From the NCBI GenBank assembly GCA_903929755.1, contig CAIYVZ010000127.1:1-64000 (forward strand): 64,000 bases of DNA, read 5' to 3'. The translations under genes were made by a program, and so were the position numbers. Under the pieces are notes generated by a model. The model saw only the letters and a list, made by a program, of their open reading frames with translations, ran no database searches and was not told the DNA's origin. The number at the start of each line of letters is the position of its first letter. Positions within the stretch are counted from its first letter, which is position 1. The stretch is from an uncultured Acidobacteriia bacterium. Its GTDB lineage: Bacteria > Acidobacteriota > Terriglobia > Bryobacterales > Bryobacteraceae. This document shows positions 23,572-31,580 of the stretch, piece by piece.

Positions 23572-25257
23572 CTATTCCTCGTCCGTCACGCAGCCCAGGC
23601 TGGCCGACTTCACCAGCCGGATGTATTTCGCCAGGGTGCCTCGTGTAGCTTTCAGAGGAGGTGCCGTCCACGCCGCGCGCCGCGCCGCAATCTCTTCATC
23701 CGACACCGCGAACGAAATCTCATTCGTCTCCGCGTCAATCGTAATGATGTCGCCGCTCTTCACCAGCGCAATCGGACCGCCCACCTGAGCTTCCGGCGTC
23801 ACGTGGCCCACAATAAACCCGTGCGAACCGCCCGAGAACCGGCCATCGGTCATCAGCGCGACGTCTTTACCCAGGCCCGCGCCCATGATGGCCGAAGTCG
23901 GGGTCAGCATTTCCGGCATCCCCGGTCCACCCTTCGGACCTTCATACCGAATCACCACCACATCGCCCTTGCCGATTTCCTTGCGTTCCAGCGCGTGCAG
24001 AATGTCCTCTTCGCAGTCGTAAACGCGTGCCGGACCGGAGAACCGCAGGCCTTCCTTGCCCGTAATCTTGGCCACCGCGCCTTCCGGAGCCAAATTGCCG
24101 CGCAGAATCTGGATATGCCCGCTCGCCTTGATCGGATCGCTCAGCGGACGCACAATCTGCTGACCTTCCGGCAGACCCGGCAGATCTGCCAGATTCTCCG
24201 CAATCGTCTTGCCCGTCACCGTCATGCAACTGCCGTCAATCATGCCCTCAGCCAGCAGCATCTTCATTACGGCCGGAACGCCACCAATGGCGTGCAGATC
24301 TTCCATCACGTACTTGCCGCTCGGCTTGAAATCGGCCAGCAGCGGAGTGCGGTCGCTGACTTTCTGGAAGTCGTCAATCGTCAGATCCACGCCCGCCGCG
24401 CGCGCAATCGCCACCAGGTGAAGCACCGCGTTGGTTGACCCGCCGAGTACCGTCACCACCACCATCGCGTTCTCAAACGCCTGGCGCGTCATAATGTCGC
24501 GGGGCTTCAGATCCAGCTCCAGCAGACGGTGCATTGCCTGGCCCGCGCGAATGCACTCCTCTTCCTTCTGGCCATTCACCGCAGGCGTGGAGGAGGAGTA
24601 GGGCAGGGAGAGGCCCATCACTTCAATGGCCGACGCCATCGTGTTGGCGGTATACATGCCGCCGCAAGCGCCCGCGCCGGGGCAGGAATGCTGCACAATG
24701 CACTCGCGTTCGGCGTCGTCAATCCGACCCGCGATGAACTCGCCATAGCTTTGGAATGCGTTTACGATGTCGAGCTTGTCGTGCTTCGCGTCATGTCCCG
24801 CACGAATCGTCCCGCCGTAGACCATAATGGCCGGGCGATTCAGCCGCGCCATCGCCATCACGCAACCCGGCATGTTCTTGTCGCAGCCCGGAATCGTGAT
24901 CAGCCCGTCATACCACTGGCCGCACATGATGGTTTCAATGGAATCGGCGATCAGATCGCGCGACTGCAGCGAAAAGCTCATCCCTTCCGTGCCCATCGAA
25001 ATGCCGTCGGAAACGCCCACGGTATTGAACCGCATCGGGACCATCCCGGCCGCCTGCACGCCCTCGCGAACCTTCGCCGAGAGATCCAGCAGGTGCATAT
25101 TGCAGGGATTCCCTTCGTACCAGACGCTCCCAATGCCAACCTGGGGCTTGGGCATATCGGCCGGAGTGAGGCCTGTGGCGTAAAGCATCGCCTGAGAAGC
25201 CCCCTGCGCGGGAGGCAGCGTGATGCGCGAACTGTAACGATTCAGTGGGTTGGACAT
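23572..25257 (-). CDS. ilvD: Dihydroxy-acid dehydratase
   Basis: The 561-residue, full-length enzyme performs the third common step of isoleucine and valine synthesis: dehydration of 2,3-dihydroxy-3-methyl acids to 2-oxo acids. Iron-sulfur cluster cysteines are visible in [19 protein letters not shown] and [12 protein letters not shown]. The C-terminal substrate/cluster segment [12 protein letters not shown] is also present. The length and all motifs fit the IlvD/Edd family, and the [10 protein letters not shown] form is the IlvD one. No other ilv gene is nearby. It precedes the membrane pair by 7 bases. Confidence 0.96.
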   Translation of the reverse strand: MSNPLNRYSSRITLPPAQGASQAMLYATGLTPADMPKPQVGIGSVWYEGNPCNMHLLDLSAKVREGVQAAGMVPMRFNTVGVSDGISMGTEGMSFSLQSRDLIADSIETIMCGQWYDGLITIPGCDKNMPGCVMAMARLNRPAIMVYGGTIRAGHDAKHDKLDIVNAFQSYGEFIAGRIDDAERECIVQHSCPGAGACGGMYTANTMASAIEVMGLSLPYSSSTPAVNGQKEEECIRAGQAMHRLLELDLKPRDIMTRQAFENAMVVVTVLGGSTNAVLHLVAIARAAGVDLTIDDFQKVSDRTPLLADFKPSGKYVMEDLHAIGGVPAVMKMLLAEGMIDGSCMTVTGKTIAENLADLPGLPEGQQIVRPLSDPIKASGHIQILRGNLAPEGAVAKITGKEGLRFSGPARVYDCEEDILHALERKEIGKGDVVVIRYEGPKGGPGMPEMLTPTSAIMGAGLGKDVALMTDGRFSGGSHGFIVGHVTPEAQVGGPIALVKSGDIITIDAETNEISFAVSDEEIAARRAAWTAPPLKATRGTLAKYIRLVKSASLGCVTDEE

Positions 25258-25315
25258 GTCTGTTTAAGGTGATGAAAGGGTAAAGCTTGAGTATATTCCC
25301 TGGGACTGCGGGGCT

Positions 25316-26587
25316 TCAGTCTCCCGAAAAGCCTGAGAGGCGACGATAGAAATCGAGCAGTTCGCGCTCTGTCATTCCCGAAACGCAGTCGGCGACAATC
25401 CGTATTCGCAGTTCGTCAGAAGCGGCGTCCTTCAAATCCTGCGTGTAAGCTCCCGGTAGCAGATGAAATTTGCGCTGCTTAACGGCTCCCATGAGTTCGC
25501 CAAAAACGGTCCGGATGGCGGTACGCTGACCGTTTTGCGTTACGGCCAATTCTGGATTTTCGATGACGTACTCCCAGATGAACTGTTTAAGTACCTCTAC
25601 CTCTCGCCGTGCCGACGATTCAATGGAAACAATTGGTTCAGCGCGTTCAAACTGCAGAGAAAAGGCATTGACAAAATATCCGATCAGTCCACTCGAGAAT
25701 GCGTGCAGATTCGCACGGTCCGTCGGCGAGTCCGCATACCGTTCGTCGGCTTCAAATGGAAAAATGCTAACAATATCTCGCAGCGCGTCGTCGTACAGAC
25801 TTTTCTCTTGCAGCCAGTCTTGCCTCCGGTTAAACATTCCGTCCGCCAAACGCTGCAGTTCCTTGCTGGCCTCGTTCTTACATCTGTCAATGGGAATTCG
25901 GCCAGCGCAGTAGAAATCGTTGAGATCATGAATGGCAAACGTGATGTCATCGGCCCAGTCCATGATCTCAGCGATGAGACTCCGCTGGTGGTCCTTTCTC
26001 TGTCTGCGGACCCAGTGGAACATCTCGCTCTCTGTCCTGTAGTAGCCCCATTTTTTCGGCTTGCCAGGATTTGCGCCGTGAGGCCACGGGTACTTGAGAA
26101 TCCCGTCAAGCGTGCGCCTCGTCAGGTTTAGTCCGCGAACTGGAAGGGCCTCCGCGTCTCTCGCGTCGCTCGCTGCCAGACGCGTGGCAATCCGGAAGGA
26201 TTGAGCGTTTCCCTCGTACCCATCGTCGAGGCCCTCCTTGCGGACCAAAGTATCCAATTCATCTTCGGCAACGTGCCCGAAAGGCGGGTGCCCCAAGTCG
26301 TGAGCCAGGCCAGCGGCCTCTGCCGCGTCAGGATCTGGCAGCGCATCTCCCCATACCGTAGCCGGGTACTCCCGTATACACTTCTCAGCGATTCGCCGCG
26401 CGATTTGCCCAACCTTCAGTGAATGGGTGAGCCGATTGTGGTAAACATAGCCGCGCTCAGGCGAGACCACCTGCGTAATCTCCGCAAGCCGGGAAAAATG
26501 TGACGCATACAATATACGATCACGATCTCGTTGACTGGGAGTCCGACCGTCAGGGGCACTCTCAGTGATAAACCGCGAGTCAGGCAC
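25316..26587 (-). CDS. dGTPase-like HD-domain deoxynucleotide triphosphohydrolase
   Basis: About 423 residues from GTG 26587-26585, which overlaps the stop of the upstream small gene by 8 bases; the frame is open further to an ATG at 26656, but that would overlap by 77 bases. The N-terminus SQRDRDRILYASHFSRLAEI followed by TQVVSP is the dNTPase signature. The metal site is the HD motif set: His in YHNRLTHSLKVG, the HD pair in GLAHDLGHPPFGH and a later Asp in MDWADDITFAIHDL. Such enzymes hydrolyse dNTPs to deoxynucleosides and triphosphate. The gene is visibly A/T-richer than its neighbours (48% GC by hand count at 25741-25800), which suggests transfer. Host dNTP control and phage defence are both possible roles. 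Confidence 0.88.
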   Translation of the reverse strand: MPDSRFITESAPDGRTPSQRDRDRILYASHFSRLAEITQVVSPERGYVYHNRLTHSLKVGQIARRIAEKCIREYPATVWGDALPDPDAAEAAGLAHDLGHPPFGHVAEDELDTLVRKEGLDDGYEGNAQSFRIATRLAASDARDAEALPVRGLNLTRRTLDGILKYPWPHGANPGKPKKWGYYRTESEMFHWVRRQRKDHQRSLIAEIMDWADDITFAIHDLNDFYCAGRIPIDRCKNEASKELQRLADGMFNRRQDWLQEKSLYDDALRDIVSIFPFEADERYADSPTDRANLHAFSSGLIGYFVNAFSLQFERAEPIVSIESSARREVEVLKQFIWEYVIENPELAVTQNGQRTAIRTVFGELMGAVKQRKFHLLPGAYTQDLKDAASDELRIRIVADCVSGMTERELLDFYRRLSGFSGD

Positions 26588-26822
26588 CGAGGCTCTGTTG
26601 TGTCTTAGCGAGCTGAATCTTAAGGCCAGGCGCGTAGCTGAGGGTTCCGGTCGCAATCATAGGCTGGACAACGTGGCGAAAATCGGCGTTCCGCAAGTCC
26701 TTCAAATCGTTGTTTTGACTTCTCAACGCATTGGCCATATCGGCCATCTGTACGGGGGTCTGGTGTGCAGCGAAGTACTTGAGAATTTCAACTCGTACAT
26801 TATTCCAGACGTTGATAGGCAT
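26580..26822 (-). CDS. Small winged-helix-like protein upstream of the dNTPase
   Basis: The 80-residue protein is predicted all-helical with a short beta end: VRVEILKYFAAHQTPVQMAD followed by MANALRSQNNDLKDLRNADFR looks like a small winged-helix or PCI-like unit (helix-turn-helix, then 'VVQPMIATGTLSYAPG' as the wing). A purine-rich GAAAGAG lies just before the ATG. Its stop overlaps the dNTPase GTG by 8 bases, so the pair is coupled. It could regulate the unit or be a partner of the enzyme. No family is recognised. Composition is A/T-rich, like the dNTPase (48% GC by hand count at 26701-26760). Confidence 0.6.
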   Translation of the reverse strand: MPINVWNNVRVEILKYFAAHQTPVQMADMANALRSQNNDLKDLRNADFRHVVQPMIATGTLSYAPGLKIQLAKTQQSLGA

Positions 26823-26838
26823 CGCTCTTTCAATATAA

Positions 26839-26854
26839 CCTAACGAACCTAACG
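26839..26854. repeat. Direct CCTAACG repeats in the promoter gap of the dNTPase unit
   Basis: CCTAACG occurs at 26839-26845 and again at 26848-26854, a 9-base period, inside the 34-base gap between the cyanophycinase-like gene and the small winged-helix-like gene. Read on the minus strand the repeats are CGTTAGG, and they are followed by TATATT, a plausible -10 element. They may be an operator for autoregulation by the small protein, but the evidence is only the repeat and its position. Confidence 0.35.
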
Positions 26855-26856
26855 TT

Positions 26857-27738
26857 CTACGGCTGAATCCCCGCCGGATTCAGGACCCCGGTCCCCAGTT
26901 TTACAATTTTCCGCGCCTTCATGTCGTAAACATCGCCCACCGATAACACGTAGTAAGGCTTCTCCCACGGCTGGTACCCCCGCGTATTGTCGTGGATCGT
27001 CACCTTCCACCTTCCAATCACCTCAAACGTATCCCCCGTCACCACGATGGCGGTCCCCTCCGAGATGCCAATCCCCAGCAAATTCGGAAACTTCTGGATC
27101 ACCGGAATCATGTCATCCCACCGGTTTCGTGTATTAATGTGCTGGTCAATCGCTGAACGCCGCAGGAACGCAAATCCATGCTGATGCTCTGGCTCCGGAG
27201 CCATCACAATATTCGGTCCCGCCACAGCCCCGCGCACCAGGTAATCCCCCTGAATCGTCGCGCCTGCGGAACTCCCGCCAATTACGCCGCCGCGTTCCAG
27301 TACACCCCGAAACTCCCGCAGTGTCAGCGTCCCCGCATACGAATCCACGCAGTTCCACTGCCGCCCTCCGTTAAACCAAACACCTTGGGCATCCCGCAGC
27401 GTCGCGGCAAACGCCTCCGTATCTGCCCGCTTCGGGTCCGCCGTGTGCAGCATGTGGACATTCGTCAGCCCCAGCTTTTTCCACGGCGCCAAAATCTCGG
27501 CCTCTTGGTAGACGATCAGCTTCCCGTCCGCCGCCCGATTCCCGCCCGCCGTCGGAATGATAATGATCTTCTTATCCCGCCCGCCGGCCAGGTTCACGAA
27601 GGTCTCCATAATCCCCGTACCCTCCGCCGGACCTCCGCCCTGAATCACCAGATGCCCCTTCTGCGGGCCATATTCGGGAGGCTGCGCACCAGCGGTCGCT
27701 GCCAGCATAACCATTAGGATCAAGCCATAAATTCGCAT
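26857..27738 (-). CDS. Exported cyanophycinase-like S51 peptidase
   Basis: I choose the ATG at 27738-27736, which gives a clean signal peptide (MRIYGLILMVMLAATAGA); the frame is open 13 codons further. About 293 residues. The class-I-glutamine-amidotransferase-like fold of family S51 shows as GHLVIQGGGPAEG, IIIIPTAGG, VWFNGGRQ and the nucleophile GGSSAGATIQGD. Family members hydrolyse cyanophycin or alpha-aspartyl dipeptides. Export suggests use of external poly-Asp-Arg or isoaspartyl peptides. GIGISEGTAIVV matches the C-terminal conserved block of cyanophycinases. It is not obviously in an operon with its neighbours. Confidence 0.88.
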   Translation of the reverse strand: MRIYGLILMVMLAATAGAQPPEYGPQKGHLVIQGGGPAEGTGIMETFVNLAGGRDKKIIIIPTAGGNRAADGKLIVYQEAEILAPWKKLGLTNVHMLHTADPKRADTEAFAATLRDAQGVWFNGGRQWNCVDSYAGTLTLREFRGVLERGGVIGGSSAGATIQGDYLVRGAVAGPNIVMAPEPEHQHGFAFLRRSAIDQHINTRNRWDDMIPVIQKFPNLLGIGISEGTAIVVTGDTFEVIGRWKVTIHDNTRGYQPWEKPYYVLSVGDVYDMKARKIVKLGTGVLNPAGIQP

Positions 27739-27895
27739 AGGAATTACCGGAGTATACCGCGCCAAAACGCGCCACAATCTCCATTACACGGGACTTTCAG
27801 AACTGCATCCCCGGCTGGTTCCCTCGTTCTCCTCTCCTCGTTCTCCTCTGTGGCAGGCGCGGCTGCGAAACCAGATCCGATAGAATGCGAGTGCC

Positions 27896-29158
27896 ATGAA
27901 TCGACGAAGTTTCCTTCACCTTTCCGCCTCGGCTGCTGGCTTCCTGTTCACCGGTGAACACTGGAAAGCTGCCGCCGCACTGAAAGGCAAAGTCAAAATC
28001 ACTGACGTAAAAGTCATGATCATCCGTGGCACCTGGGACTGGAACCTCATCAAGATTGAGACCGACCAGCCCGGCCTCTACGGCATCGGTGAGGCGTACT
28101 GGGGCCCGGGTGTGAAGGACCTTGTCCTCAACCAACTCAAACAGCACATTATTGGGGAAGATCCCCTCAACGTGGATAAGCTTTACACCAAAATGCTGAT
28201 GAAGTCGGCCGGAGCCGGAGCCATCGGGGGTGTCACCGTCACTGCTGCCTCGGGGATTGAAATCGCCCTTTGGGACCTTGCCGGGCGCATTCTGGAAACC
28301 CCGGTCTGTAACCTGCTCGGCGGGCGTTTCCGCGACAAAGTCCGCTTCTACCGGACGATGCAGAGTCCCGAGGGCAACCTGGAAGACATGCAGAGGTATA
28401 AGGATTTTGTCGCCGAAGCCCGCGCCGAAAAATGGAACTGGACTGCCTTCAAGTTCCAGGGTGACGGCATTCCCCCGCGCGTTGACCCCAACTTCACCGA
28501 ACCCGGCCACGACCCCTACGCCCGCAACCTCACCACCAAAGATATTCGCCGCATTGTTCGCGCCATGGAAACCGTCCGCGGTGAACTGGGGCCAGACATC
28601 GACTTCGCTATTGAAGCCCACTGGCGTTACGACGTCCACGACGTGATTGAACTTGGTCGTGCGCTGGAACCAGTGAAGCCAATGTGGCTGGAAGATCCGG
28701 TTCCGCCAGACAACATAGAAGCCATGGCCCGTGTCACCCACGCGCTCAATATCCCGGTTTGCACTGGCGAAAACATCTACACACGCCAGGGCTTCCGCCA
28801 GCTCTGCACCATGCAGGCCACCAGCGGTGTCCACATCGACATTCCGAAATCCGGCGGTCTGCTGGAATCCAAGAGGATCTCCGACCTGGCTGACCTGTAT
28901 TACATCTGGACCGCTGCCCACAACCCGGCCAGTCCTCTCGGCACCATCGCCAGTGCGCACGCTGCCGCCTCCATGCGCGAATTTCGTGTCCACGAGCTTG
29001 CCAAGTGGGTGGATTGGTGGCCCACGCTCATCGTTAAGGACGGTCCTATGTGGGAAAACGGCTACTTCACGATTCAGGACAAGCCGGGTTACGGCGTGGA
29101 GATCAACCCCGATGTCGCCAAAGCTCACCTCGCCCCTGGCGAAGTTTGGTGGGGCTAG
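27896..29158 (+). CDS. Tat-exported enolase-superfamily dehydratase (mandelate racemase / ManD-like)
   Basis: The 420-residue protein has a Tat-like signal (MNRRSFLHLSASAAG) and the two enolase-superfamily domains. The N-terminal capping domain has LYGIGEAYWGPG. In the barrel, metal-ligand strands read FAIEAHWRY (Glu where Asp is usual, with the conserved His two residues on), MWLEDPVPPDN and CTGENIYTR. A late His lies in AAHNPASPLGTIASAH. The EAH(W) pattern and the LEDP block are closest to sugar-acid dehydratases (mannonate/galactonate type). Export is unusual, because most family members are cytoplasmic. The start is the only one giving a full signal. Confidence 0.85.
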   Translation: MNRRSFLHLSASAAGFLFTGEHWKAAAALKGKVKITDVKVMIIRGTWDWNLIKIETDQPGLYGIGEAYWGPGVKDLVLNQLKQHIIGEDPLNVDKLYTKMLMKSAGAGAIGGVTVTAASGIEIALWDLAGRILETPVCNLLGGRFRDKVRFYRTMQSPEGNLEDMQRYKDFVAEARAEKWNWTAFKFQGDGIPPRVDPNFTEPGHDPYARNLTTKDIRRIVRAMETVRGELGPDIDFAIEAHWRYDVHDVIELGRALEPVKPMWLEDPVPPDNIEAMARVTHALNIPVCTGENIYTRQGFRQLCTMQATSGVHIDIPKSGGLLESKRISDLADLYYIWTAAHNPASPLGTIASAHAAASMREFRVHELAKWVDWWPTLIVKDGPMWENGYFTIQDKPGYGVEINPDVAKAHLAPGEVWWG

Positions 29159-29196
29159 GCTGACAAGCTTTACGCCCGGAACCGGCGACGTGTTCT

Positions 29197-30024
29197 CTAA
29201 TCGCTGACAGGGTCCTGTCCGGGTGCGCCGTTTGGGGTCTCAGGCACCGGGGTCTGAGGCACCGGGGTCTGAGGCACAGCAGAAAAGCGCCCGAGCAGTT
29301 CGAGAAACTCTTCGGGGGTTAACTGCTCTGCCCGCCGCTCCATGCCGGGAATTGCGTCGACCTCTTCGAGGGGGGCCCAGGCAGACAGGTTATTGCGCAG
29401 AGTCTTGCGCTTGTGCTGGAAACAGGCGCTGACAAATTTGATGAAACGAACCTGATCCACGGCGGGGATTTCCGCTTTTGGGGTTACCCGGATTACCGCG
29501 GAGTCCACTTTGGGCGGTGGATTGAACGCTCCTGGCGGCACGGAGAAGAGCATTTTTACGTCGGCGAAGAACTGGCAAACCACAGAAAGGTACCCATATT
29601 CGCGGCCTCCAGGCGCGGCAGCAATTCTCTCGGCGACTTCTTTTTGAATCAGAAAGACTCCGTGGCGGAGCCTGCCGGGAGCAAGTACGTAGCTGGTGAT
29701 GAGGGCAGAAGCCACGTAATAAGGCAGATTGCCGGCGAGAACACCTTCGCCCCAGGAACTCCAGTCCGTTTCGAGCGCATTGCCGTCAACAATTTGCAGT
29801 TTCGGCTCTTGCGCCCACTTTTGGCGCAAGAACGAAGCCAGTTCGGCGTCCAGTTCAATGGCTGCCAGGCGTTTTGTCTTCGGAAGGAGACGTTCGGTGA
29901 GCGCACCTCTTCCCGGGCCGATTTCGAGCACAAAATCTGTACTCTCCCCGCAGGCTGCTGTCGCGATTCGCTCCAGGATCTTGCCGCTGGTAAGGAAATG
30001 TTGTCCGAGTTTTTGTCTTGCCAC
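29197..30024 (-). CDS. rsmA: 16S rRNA dimethyladenosine transferase
   Basis: The 275-residue enzyme dimethylates two adjacent adenosines (A1518/A1519 in E. coli numbering) near the 3' end of 16S rRNA during 30S assembly. Motifs: the start RQKLGQHFLTSGKILERI, the SAM site VLEIGPGRGALTE, the acidic strand end AIELDAEL and motif IV NLPYYVASALIT. The C-terminal RNA-binding subdomain is complete (FQHKRKTLRNNL). The last 20 residues are an extra tail made of VPQTP/VPETP pentapeptides encoded by 15-base repeats. Confidence 0.96.
   Translation of the reverse strand: MARQKLGQHFLTSGKILERIATAACGESTDFVLEIGPGRGALTERLLPKTKRLAAIELDAELASFLRQKWAQEPKLQIVDGNALETDWSSWGEGVLAGNLPYYVASALITSYVLAPGRLRHGVFLIQKEVAERIAAAPGGREYGYLSVVCQFFADVKMLFSVPPGAFNPPPKVDSAVIRVTPKAEIPAVDQVRFIKFVSACFQHKRKTLRNNLSAWAPLEEVDAIPGMERRAEQLTPEEFLELLGRFSAVPQTPVPQTPVPETPNGAPGQDPVSD
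29234..29278. repeat. Three 15-base tandem repeats in the rsmA 3' end
   Basis: The unit GGGGTCTGAGGCACC occurs at 29249-29263, with near-identical copies at 29234-29248 (C for G at the eighth base) and 29264-29278 (A for C at the last base). Since 15 is a multiple of 3, copy-number change keeps the frame and only alters the number of VPQTP units at the RsmA C-terminus. This is a candidate variable-number locus. Confidence 0.75.
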
Positions 30025-30069
30025 TGTTTTTTGTTTTCGCCGCGAAGGTACCGGGGTATCCGGCCGCGC

Positions 30070-30759
30070 CTAGCCCTTCACGCTGATGTGCCGGATGGCG
30101 AAGAGCATCTTGCTGGAAACTCTTTGGCCAAATCTGGTGGCGGGGGTGAACGTACTGAACATAACGAGGTTGCCGATGTCCCGGACTTCCTCCAGAGATG
30201 CGCCCTCAGCCTGCATTACCTCGAAATCGGTGACCTTTCCGAGCGTATCCACGGTCAACTGCAGCATGACATCGTGGCCATGGAAGCCGAACGGAGTGAG
30301 TTCATCGATCATGACCTCTGTATAGAGGCCGACCGGAACATCTTTTTCAACTCGGAGACTCCGGTTCACCTGCAGGGTATCGACAATGATGCCGAAGCAC
30401 AAAAAAGAAGCCAACAGACCGCCCGCGGCCGGAACGGCGAAGGGTTTCAGGAGGTGATCGAACAATTGAATCAGCCCCCAGCCGGATTCGCGGAACCATC
30501 CCTTCCAGTCGCGCCGCAGTTCGGCTCGCTGGCATTCGCGGGAGGCAAGAACGAGGAGGCGGGTGTTGAGCAGGTCTGGAACCTGGCGTACAGGCAGATG
30601 CCTGAGCCCGGTTCGCAGAGACTTAGCTTCCGTTTGGTGCAGCGAGCAATCGCCGCAGGTATCCAGGTGGCTGAGCAGGGCTTGCCGTTCTTCGTCAGGC
30701 AATTTGCCGGCGAGCAGTTCCCACATGGATTTACTCGCAGTTTTGCAGTCTAAGTTCAC
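30070..30759 (-). CDS. Zinc-finger anti-sigma factor with TonB-C-like periplasmic domain
   Basis: The 229-residue protein overlaps the ECF sigma gene by 4 bases (ATGA). Its N-terminus has the ZAS zinc-binding pattern: Cys5, His31, Cys35, Cys38 (SHLDTCGDC). One membrane segment spans about 106-126 (AVPAAGGLLASFLCFGIIVD). The periplasmic part (about 150-229) looks like a TonB C-terminal-type sheet: VMLQLTVDTLGKVTDFEVMQ, then a TFTPATRFGQ strand. It should hold the cognate sigma factor inactive at the membrane until an envelope signal acts on the periplasmic domain. Confidence 0.8.
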   Translation of the reverse strand: MNLDCKTASKSMWELLAGKLPDEERQALLSHLDTCGDCSLHQTEAKSLRTGLRHLPVRQVPDLLNTRLLVLASRECQRAELRRDWKGWFRESGWGLIQLFDHLLKPFAVPAAGGLLASFLCFGIIVDTLQVNRSLRVEKDVPVGLYTEVMIDELTPFGFHGHDVMLQLTVDTLGKVTDFEVMQAEGASLEEVRDIGNLVMFSTFTPATRFGQRVSSKMLFAIRHISVKG

Positions 30760-31532
30760 TTAACGGTCCTCGGTACCAACTGCATACGCGGCGCAACTTC
30801 CAGCCGGTTAGCCAGATAGCGTCCAAGAGCTTCGCGTCCCCTAAGAATGCGGGACTTTACTGTTCCGATGGAGACGTCGAGAACTTGTGCGATCTCGTCG
30901 TAACTCAGATCTTCCATCTCACGCAAAACCAGAGCAGCGCCAAAAACGGGATTAATCGCGCTCAAGCCCTCTTCGAGGAGCAGTTGAGCCTCCCGGTTCA
31001 TGGTGAAATCAAAAGGTGTTTGGCCAGAATCCATCAAGCACTTTTCGCGCCCCTCGTCATCAAAGGTCTCTTCGATAGCGGTTTCTCCGCGCCGATGCCG
31101 GAAGTGCCAGCGCCTGCGGTTATGCGATTCGTTAATGGCGATCCGATAGATCCAGGTCCGAAGCGCACTCTCTCCGCGGAAGGTGCCAACGCTGCGGAAG
31201 ACCTTCAGGAAAACTTCCTGGACGACATCGCTTGCGTCGGAGGGATCGTTGAGCAATCGCCACGCCAAATTGTAGACAGGCGTCTGGAAACGTTGGATCA
31301 GGCGTTCATAGGCCTGGCCGTCGCCCATCTGGAGCCCGGCGAGCAAACGCTCGTCTTCGAGGGCAGCTTCCTGCTCGGGTGTTGCCGGTGCGGTGAGATG
31401 GAGATAGGATCCGCTGGTCACGTTTGTCGCCTGCACAATTATAGACTCCGGTTTGTGATACTCTGTTCCGATCTGTTTGCAGATTCTACAACCGGGGCCC
31501 TCGCTCGCCTCCGCCACGTCCACGGTGGGCAC
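30756..31532 (-). CDS. ECF-type RNA polymerase sigma factor
   Basis: The 258-residue protein is a group 4 sigma factor. Region 2 has YNLAWRLLNDPSDASDVVQE followed by VFLKVFRSVGTFRGES and TWIYRIAINESHNRRR. Region 4 has LREMEDLSYDEIAQVLDVSI followed by GTVKSRILRGREAL. An N-terminal extension of about 60 residues precedes region 2, with a CRICKQ pair near residue 15, so the true start may lie further in. It is coupled to the anti-sigma gene. A divergent 48-base gap separates it from the HAD lipoprotein gene at 31581, which may be one of its targets. Confidence 0.93.
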   Translation of the reverse strand: MPTVDVAEASEGPGCRICKQIGTEYHKPESIIVQATNVTSGSYLHLTAPATPEQEAALEDERLLAGLQMGDGQAYERLIQRFQTPVYNLAWRLLNDPSDASDVVQEVFLKVFRSVGTFRGESALRTWIYRIAINESHNRRRWHFRHRRGETAIEETFDDEGREKCLMDSGQTPFDFTMNREAQLLLEEGLSAINPVFGAALVLREMEDLSYDEIAQVLDVSIGTVKSRILRGREALGRYLANRLEVAPRMQLVPRTVK

Positions 31533-31580
31533 AAAAATGACCAGTTTCTGTTAGTATCGACCTGTTAAGATCGGCCAAAC

